From NCBI GenBank assembly GCA_035297265.1, contig DATGZH010000002.1, positions 1 through 25,122 on the forward strand: DNA of 25,122 nucleotides. Reading direction: 5' to 3'. The position numbers were made by a program, and so were the translations under genes. Source of the stretch: DATGZH01 sp035297265. Lineage in GTDB: Bacteria; Actinomycetota; Acidimicrobiia; Acidimicrobiales; RAAP-2. Shown here piece after piece: positions 21,290 through 25,122 of the stretch. The notes under the pieces are model-generated. The model was not told the DNA's origin. It did no database searches and saw only the letters and a program-made list of their open reading frames with translations. The first letter of the stretch is position 1; every line of letters starts with the position of its first letter.

Positions 21290-22339
21290 TCATCCACCTC
21301 CGAAGTCCACGACGACCTTGATGTCGTTTGGCCCACGCTGTAGCGCGTCGGCGATGTTCTGGGGCAGGACTCGACGAGAGATCAGCCGGGCCAGCCAGTC
21401 CCGGTCGGCGGCCGCGAGGGCCTCGGCTGCCCGGTAGAAGTGTCGCCGGTTGGCGTTGACCGAGCCGACGACCACGTTGTTCTGCAGGACCACCTCTCTG
21501 GCAACGTCGGCCGGAGAAAGTCCGCTGGGGGGCCCTCCGCTGCCCACACCTGTGAGACAGACCACCCCGCCGGCGCCGACGTGGCGGATTGAGTCGATGA
21601 TCACCGAACCAACCCCGGTGCACTCGATCACGACATCGGGTGCGAGGCCCAAGGCCGCGATCGCCCCGGTGTGGTAGGTGGCGCCGAGGTCGGAGACCAG
21701 CTGGGGCTTGGAACCCTCGGTGACCTGGTCGATGACGTGGACGTCTAACCCGTGCTGGACGCCGATCAAAGCGGCAAGCATGCCGATCGGGCCGGCACCG
21801 GTGACGAGCACCTGTCGAGGTTCCCAGAAAGCTCGCGCTCGCATGGCCGCGACCAGTTCCCAAGCCTTGGCCACCACGGTGGTCGGCTCGAGCAGCACGC
21901 CGCGGGCGCCGAGGGAGGAGTCGAGCTTGGTGAAGTATCCGGGTTCGATCCGCCAGCGTTCGGACATGAACCCGTCGATCTCCTTGATGCCCCGCTCCGT
22001 ATACTGCCCGTTGCGGCACATGTCCCACTCACCGACAGCACAGTTGGGACAGGGCACCGGGTCGGGGCGCCGGACGATCCCGACGATGAGGTCGCCGGCC
22101 TGCAGGCCGCTGCGGGGCCCGGGGTCCACGACCCGGCCGAGCGACTCGTGGCCGAGGATGAGCCGGTCCCGACCCGGGGGCGACCAGCCGTAGGCGCCCG
22201 AGGCGATCTCGACGTCGGTGCCGCAGATGCCGACAGCCACCGCCTCGACCAGGATCGAGCCCGTGCTCTCGTCTGGCTCAGGGACCTCCTCGAATCGAAT
22301 CGATCCCGCAACCCCCGGCCGAACCGTTACCGCTTTCAT
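21290..22339 (-). CDS. Zinc-dependent glucose 1-dehydrogenase-like alcohol dehydrogenase (MDR)
   Basis: A 349-residue medium-chain dehydrogenase similar to archaeal and actinobacterial glucose 1-dehydrogenases, which oxidise glucose or related aldoses to lactones with NAD(P)+. Catalytic zinc ligands are Cys39 (VGICGTD), His64-Glu65 (LGHESLG) and Glu151 (LLEPTTVV). The signature VGIVRRPDPVPCPNC and GEWDMCRNGQYTERGIKEID strongly suggests the glucose-dehydrogenase subfamily. Only three cysteines remain at the structural-zinc lobe (97, 100, 108). The coenzyme fold has GAGPIG (181-186). NAD versus NADP preference is unclear. The ATG is preceded by ggaggagag. It may share a transcript with the ClC gene downstream. 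Confidence 0.9.
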   Translation of the reverse strand: MKAVTVRPGVAGSIRFEEVPEPDESTGSILVEAVAVGICGTDVEIASGAYGWSPPGRDRLILGHESLGRVVDPGPRSGLQAGDLIVGIVRRPDPVPCPNCAVGEWDMCRNGQYTERGIKEIDGFMSERWRIEPGYFTKLDSSLGARGVLLEPTTVVAKAWELVAAMRARAFWEPRQVLVTGAGPIGMLAALIGVQHGLDVHVIDQVTEGSKPQLVSDLGATYHTGAIAALGLAPDVVIECTGVGSVIIDSIRHVGAGGVVCLTGVGSGGPPSGLSPADVAREVVLQNNVVVGSVNANRRHFYRAAEALAAADRDWLARLISRRVLPQNIADALQRGPNDIKVVVDFGGG

Positions 22340-22750
22340 GTCTCTCCTCCATGGCCATTCCTTGAGGCCGGTGCGACAACACGCCCGCCGGCCCTGTTCG
22401 GCATAGGAACCCTTTGTACGCAGGCGCGTTCATCTCTTGGTCGGCGCTGACTTGTCATCTCTCGCAGTTGCTCCCTCAGCGATCCGCGACAGCCTCACGG
22501 GACCCCCCCGGGTACTCGGTGCCGGCCGGTCGGCTTGCTAGCGAGCGCATGACGGGCAGAGATCACGATCGAGCAGAGCCGCCATGTGGTCGGTGGGACC
22601 GCGGTCTGTGCGTCAGCGTACGTGCTTCGACTTAGGAACTCCGAGAGGTGGCGTCCGATGGTGCACCGGGGTGCCGCTGATTAAGACGGCTATGAAGATC
22701 TCGGGTGCACCATCCTCCGGCGCTTCGTCACGAGCTTGTTTCCCGGCCTG
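22340..22750. other. 411-base intergenic stretch without a convincing gene
   Basis: Short open frames here have no Shine-Dalgarno or recognisable protein character. The region includes the upstream region of the glucose-dehydrogenase-like gene and the inverted GGTGCACC repeats described separately. A near-palindrome gcttgctagcgagc occurs at about 22532-22545. Confidence 0.5.
22657..22714. repeat. Pair of inverted repeats, each containing palindrome GGTGCACC
   Basis: gatggtgcacc at 22657-22667 is perfectly repeated in inverse orientation at 22704-22714 (ggtgcaccatc). Each copy contains the 8-bp palindrome GGTGCACC, so each could bind a dimeric regulator; the two centres are 44 bp apart. They lie between the PLDc_N gene and the glucose-dehydrogenase gene, about 320 bases upstream of the latter. 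Confidence 0.6.
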
Positions 22751-22990
22751 CTACCGCACGTCTACGAGGTCCGCCGCAGGTGGCCTTGCGATGAGGTAAG
22801 CGACCACGCCGATAATGGGAACAAAAATGATGAAGAGGAACCACAGCGCTTTGGCGAGACCGCCGTGGTCCCGGCGCCGGAAGTTGTCGATGAATACCCA
22901 AATGACAATGAATATCCACAAAACGAGTCCAGCAAAGACCAGCAGGGTCCAAATGACGTTCAGCAACGGGTAGCTGCTCGCAAGCAACAC
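22751..22990 (-). CDS. PLDc_N-type small membrane protein
   Basis: A 79-residue protein with two transmembrane segments, around residues 8-33 and 48-68. They are separated by the cytosolic signature VFIDNFRRRDHGGLAKALWF, which matches the phospholipase-D-nuclease N-terminal domain (PLDc_N). In this family such short proteins have no catalytic HKD motif; their role is unknown, and they often sit with stress or membrane genes. GTG start after ggaggaaac. A consensus-like promoter lies about 110 bases upstream, so unlike core genes in the window it has a long leader containing a hairpin. Confidence 0.8.
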   Translation of the reverse strand: MLLASSYPLLNVIWTLLVFAGLVLWIFIVIWVFIDNFRRRDHGGLAKALWFLFIIFVPIIGVVAYLIARPPAADLVDVR

Positions 22991-23015
22991 GTTTCCTCCA
23001 GGGGGTCAAATTGTC

Positions 23016-23034
23016 GGACACCTCCTCGGTGTCC
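23016..23034 (-). repeat. Hairpin in the leader of the PLDc_N gene
   Basis: ggacacc (23016-23022) and ggtgtcc (23028-23034) form a perfect 7-bp stem with a 5-base loop. On the minus-strand transcript the loop reads GAGGA, a Shine-Dalgarno-like sequence presented in a hairpin, 25 bases before the gene's start codon. This may be a structural control element or chance. Confidence 0.4.
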
Positions 23035-23096
23035 TGTCTCTAGATTGGATGGGGTAGGGCCAAAGGGCCCACAATCTTGGCTTTCTCTCGGAATTG

Positions 23097-23126
23097 GATC
23101 TACTTGCTAAAGAATGAACGTGTCAA
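23097..23126 (-). promoter_or_regulatory. Sigma70-like promoter for the PLDc_N gene
   Basis: On the minus strand a perfect -35 TTGACA (23126-23121) is followed after 18 bases by TAGATC (23102-23097). It points towards the PLDc_N gene and lies between that gene and the DUF2252 stop. It is the only full -35/-10 pair I found in the window. Confidence 0.5.
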
Positions 23127-23154
23127 CCTCCTCGTCTCTCCTGCAGTTAGGGGA

Positions 23155-24561
23155 CTAGACCCCGAGCGTTGCTTCCACCGAGCCGTCAGCGATGGCGTCA
23201 ACGAGCGCTTGATGGTCGAGTGCATTCTGGTCGGCGTAAGCGACGGCAAAGTCGGCGATAGCCCTGTCGAAGGCGTCACCAGACCCTAGGTACGAAGCGA
23301 TGGCCACTCGGTCACCGGATCGAGAGTGAGCCCGAGCCATCGTCCAGCCACACATCTTGGCGTAGATGAGGAGGGTCTCTGGCGGCATGTTGTCGACGTC
23401 AGCGGACAGTTTCCAGTCCCACAATTGGCGGAAGTAGTAGTCGTGAGAGTTACCGTCCACGCCGATAGCGACCCGCTGCCAGCCAAGGAAGATGTCGCTC
23501 GATGCCTGCATGAACCGCTGTCCTTCCACGACCCGCTGGCCGTGAGTCTTGAACGCGTTCTTGCCGCAGAAGCGCTCAAGTACGGAGGCTTCGGCCTCCT
23601 TCATCTGGAGGATGAGGGTGTCGTCGGCCTCATTTCCCTTAAAGAGACCGACCCAGGCCCGAGTGCCGACACTCCCGACGCCGACGACCTTGCGAGCGAC
23701 GTCGACGAGCTCGTAGGATTCGAGCAGGTGGCGACGGTCCCCGATCAGAGTTTGGCGGTAAGCGCGGATACCTTCGTGGATTGTGTCCCGGAGCTGCCCG
23801 GCGTCGGTTTTGCTGAAGAGTTCGCTCACCCGGACCAGCAACGGGGGATCACTTCGGAAGCGGAGCTCGCCGTTGACCACCTCGGTGAGCTTCTCCCGAG
23901 CCTTGAGCTGATCCTTCGATTCTGCCTTCGCGGCGGTCTTCTGAAATCTCGCCAGCATGCTGCCACTGACTTCTGAGCCCCACCTTTGGGCGACGCCGGA
24001 CATATCCAGGTGCGAGTACCACACCTCCAGGTTGGACATGTTGGCGAACTCATGCATGGCTTCGCGATAGGAACGCATCGAACTCGTGACCAGTTTTCGA
24101 CCGGTCTTGGCCGGGAAGCTGCGCCCGCGAGCGGCGATTTCCAAGCTGGCACCCAAGCGCTTGAGGTCCCATTCGAAGGGCCCCGGTGATGTCTCGTCAA
24201 AGTCGTTGACGTCGAAGAGCAGATCCCGCTCGGGCGAGGCAAAGCCCCCAAAGTTGCACAAATGGGCGTCCCCACACAGTTGGACATCGAGGCTCGTGCG
24301 TGGGCCCGTGGAAAGGTCTGCGGCCATCGGTAGCGCGGCACCTCGGTAGTAGGCAAAAGGTGATGCCGCCATCCGCCCGTATCGGATCGGCATGAGTTCT
24401 GGAACGCGAGTCTGGGCCTGTTCAGCCAAGAGATCGAGAGGCTTTTGGTTTCGCTGGTCCGCCGACCATTCAGCATGGCGTTCCCGAGGCGACTCACCGC
24501 GGGCAGCCTTACCCCTTTTGACACGCTCCTCATGGGTCAGGTGCTCAACAGGTGTAGCCAT
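23155..24561 (-). CDS. DUF2252 family protein with kinase-like motifs
   Basis: A 468-residue cytosolic protein of the DUF2252 family, whose function is not established to my knowledge. The sequence shows LCGDAHLCNFGGF (95-107) and LFDVNDFDE (115-123). These resemble the catalytic loop (H-G-D-x-H-x-x-N) and metal-binding D-F-D of aminoglycoside phosphotransferase-like kinases. Later, VVGVGSVGTRAWVGLF (292-307) resembles a Gly-rich loop, and LILQMKEAEASVLE (316-329) a beta3 lysine segment with Lys321. The order would be circularly permuted relative to ordinary kinases (inference). ATG start with a gaaagaggt ribosome-binding site. There is no signal peptide. It lies in the accessory segment right of the tRNA, between two membrane-protein genes. 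Confidence 0.85.
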   Translation of the reverse strand: MATPVEHLTHEERVKRGKAARGESPRERHAEWSADQRNQKPLDLLAEQAQTRVPELMPIRYGRMAASPFAYYRGAALPMAADLSTGPRTSLDVQLCGDAHLCNFGGFASPERDLLFDVNDFDETSPGPFEWDLKRLGASLEIAARGRSFPAKTGRKLVTSSMRSYREAMHEFANMSNLEVWYSHLDMSGVAQRWGSEVSGSMLARFQKTAAKAESKDQLKAREKLTEVVNGELRFRSDPPLLVRVSELFSKTDAGQLRDTIHEGIRAYRQTLIGDRRHLLESYELVDVARKVVGVGSVGTRAWVGLFKGNEADDTLILQMKEAEASVLERFCGKNAFKTHGQRVVEGQRFMQASSDIFLGWQRVAIGVDGNSHDYYFRQLWDWKLSADVDNMPPETLLIYAKMCGWTMARAHSRSGDRVAIASYLGSGDAFDRAIADFAVAYADQNALDHQALVDAIADGSVEATLGV

Positions 24562-24631
24562 TTCGTACCTCTTTCAGTGTTAGATAGACGGAAGATAGAG
24601 AGTCGGCTCAGTTCTGATCCCCGTTCCCGCA

Positions 24632-25122
24632 TTACCCGAGGGACGGATCGGCTAGGTAAGTCGACAGCTTCGCCTTGCGACGACGGGCCCATCGCGCGCC
24701 GGCATGTTGGCCGAGGAGTGCTCCGGTGATTGACAACCCACAGGCCATGAGCACACCCCACGCGAGTTCACCGTCCGACAGCCGGCCGGTGAGCCCGTTC
24801 TGGGCGGAGATCCCCCACAACAAGAGCGTGGGAGTTATGAAAGCGAAGGCCAACGCGGGGACGAGTCCGTAGGGAGTCACGACCAGCACGAGCCATCGCA
24901 CCAGCATGTGGCGCCAGGACTGGCGATGGGCCCAGCGTTGCCGCATCGGTATCGGGTGGTAGGGGAAGCGGATGCCGACCCAGGCCGAGATTGCCAGAAC
25001 CCCGAATGGCATCACAGTGATGGCGATGATGGTGATGACCATTCCGACATAGTCGTGGTCGGAGGTTCCGATGATCACGGCGACGACGCTGCAAACCGGG
25101 GCGACGAAGGCCCATAGGACGA
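24632..25122 (-). CDS. Integral membrane protein, 5' part beyond the window
   Basis: The minus-strand frame is open to the right edge. The residues before the GTG at 25078 (LWAFVAPVCSVVAV) are hydrophobic, so the gene very probably starts outside the window. About 163 codons are visible with four or more membrane segments (for example VGMVITIIAITVMPFGVLAI, LVRWLVLVVTPYGLVPALAF and WGVLMACGLSITGALLG). The C-terminus is basic (GARWARRRKAKL). I recognise no family. It reads in the same direction as DUF2252, 70 bases upstream, and may be co-transcribed with it. Confidence 0.65.
   Translation of the reverse strand, partial: VLWAFVAPVCSVVAVIIGTSDHDYVGMVITIIAITVMPFGVLAISAWVGIRFPYHPIPMRQRWAHRQSWRHMLVRWLVLVVTPYGLVPALAFAFITPTLLLWGISAQNGLTGRLSDGELAWGVLMACGLSITGALLGQHAGARWARRRKAKLSTYLADPSLG

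Noticed and set aside
22728..23021. A 97-codon minus-strand frame starting at a GTG after gaggag
   Set aside because: It overlaps the PLDc_N gene in another frame, its translation has no membrane or domain character, and the PLDc_N frame is clearly the coding one.
19174..25122. Search for a direct repeat of the tRNA-Ser 3' end (att site), an integrase or an insertion sequence
   Set aside because: No copy of the tRNA 3' end, no transposase or recombinase motif and no terminal inverted repeats were noticed, so no mobile element is annotated.
1..25122. CRISPR arrays, toxin-antitoxin pairs, restriction systems and phage genes
   Set aside because: No regularly spaced repeats and no recognisable defence or phage proteins are present.

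Overview
The window is high-GC bacterial chromosome, most likely from an actinobacterium and plausibly the Acidimicrobiia (inference from base composition, frequent GTG starts, HemQ-type heme synthesis, a TAP-like lipoprotein hydrolase and an LpdA-like flavoprotein). At least seven genes start 6-8 bases after a hexamer of the form xAnnnT and have no Shine-Dalgarno sequence. This looks like leaderless transcription, which is common in actinobacteria.

Bases 1-4468 hold the 3' end of groEL with a terminator, then a tightly overlapping operon hemQ - larE - NIL-domain protein. A small four-cysteine protein converges on this operon, and a Nudix hydrolase and a GNAT acetyltransferase follow. Bases 4469-4926 are a scar of lower GC: the last codons of an isoprenylcysteine-methyltransferase-like gene and a small conserved hypothetical gene. 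Bases 4927-9348 hold a methyltransferase, a crotonase-family enzyme, a PPOX-fold protein, a secreted protein, a four-helix membrane protein and a TetR/AcrR regulator. Bases 9388-14575 hold a ureohydrolase convergent with a group II PLP decarboxylase, an LpdA-like flavoprotein with an alpha/beta hydrolase, and a LOG-family protein. Bases 14594-19041 hold a minus-strand larB - larC - lipoprotein hydrolase run, divergent from pheA across only 23 bp.

A tRNA-Ser (TGA) at 19089-19173 marks a change of character. To its right the DNA is visibly less GC-rich, has more non-coding sequence and uses Shine-Dalgarno starts. It carries a frameshifted C-terminal stub of a Na+/H+ antiporter, a ClC-family chloride transporter, a glucose-dehydrogenase-like enzyme, a PLDc_N-type membrane protein, a DUF2252 protein and a partial membrane protein. 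This looks like an accessory region inserted next to the tRNA, although no att repeat was found inside the window.

The main functional theme is the nickel-pincer nucleotide (NPN) cofactor. All three biosynthesis genes (larB, larC, larE) are present but lie in two clusters about 13 kb apart, and no larA-type racemase lies between them. LarE is translationally coupled to the coproheme decarboxylase HemQ and to a NIL-domain protein.
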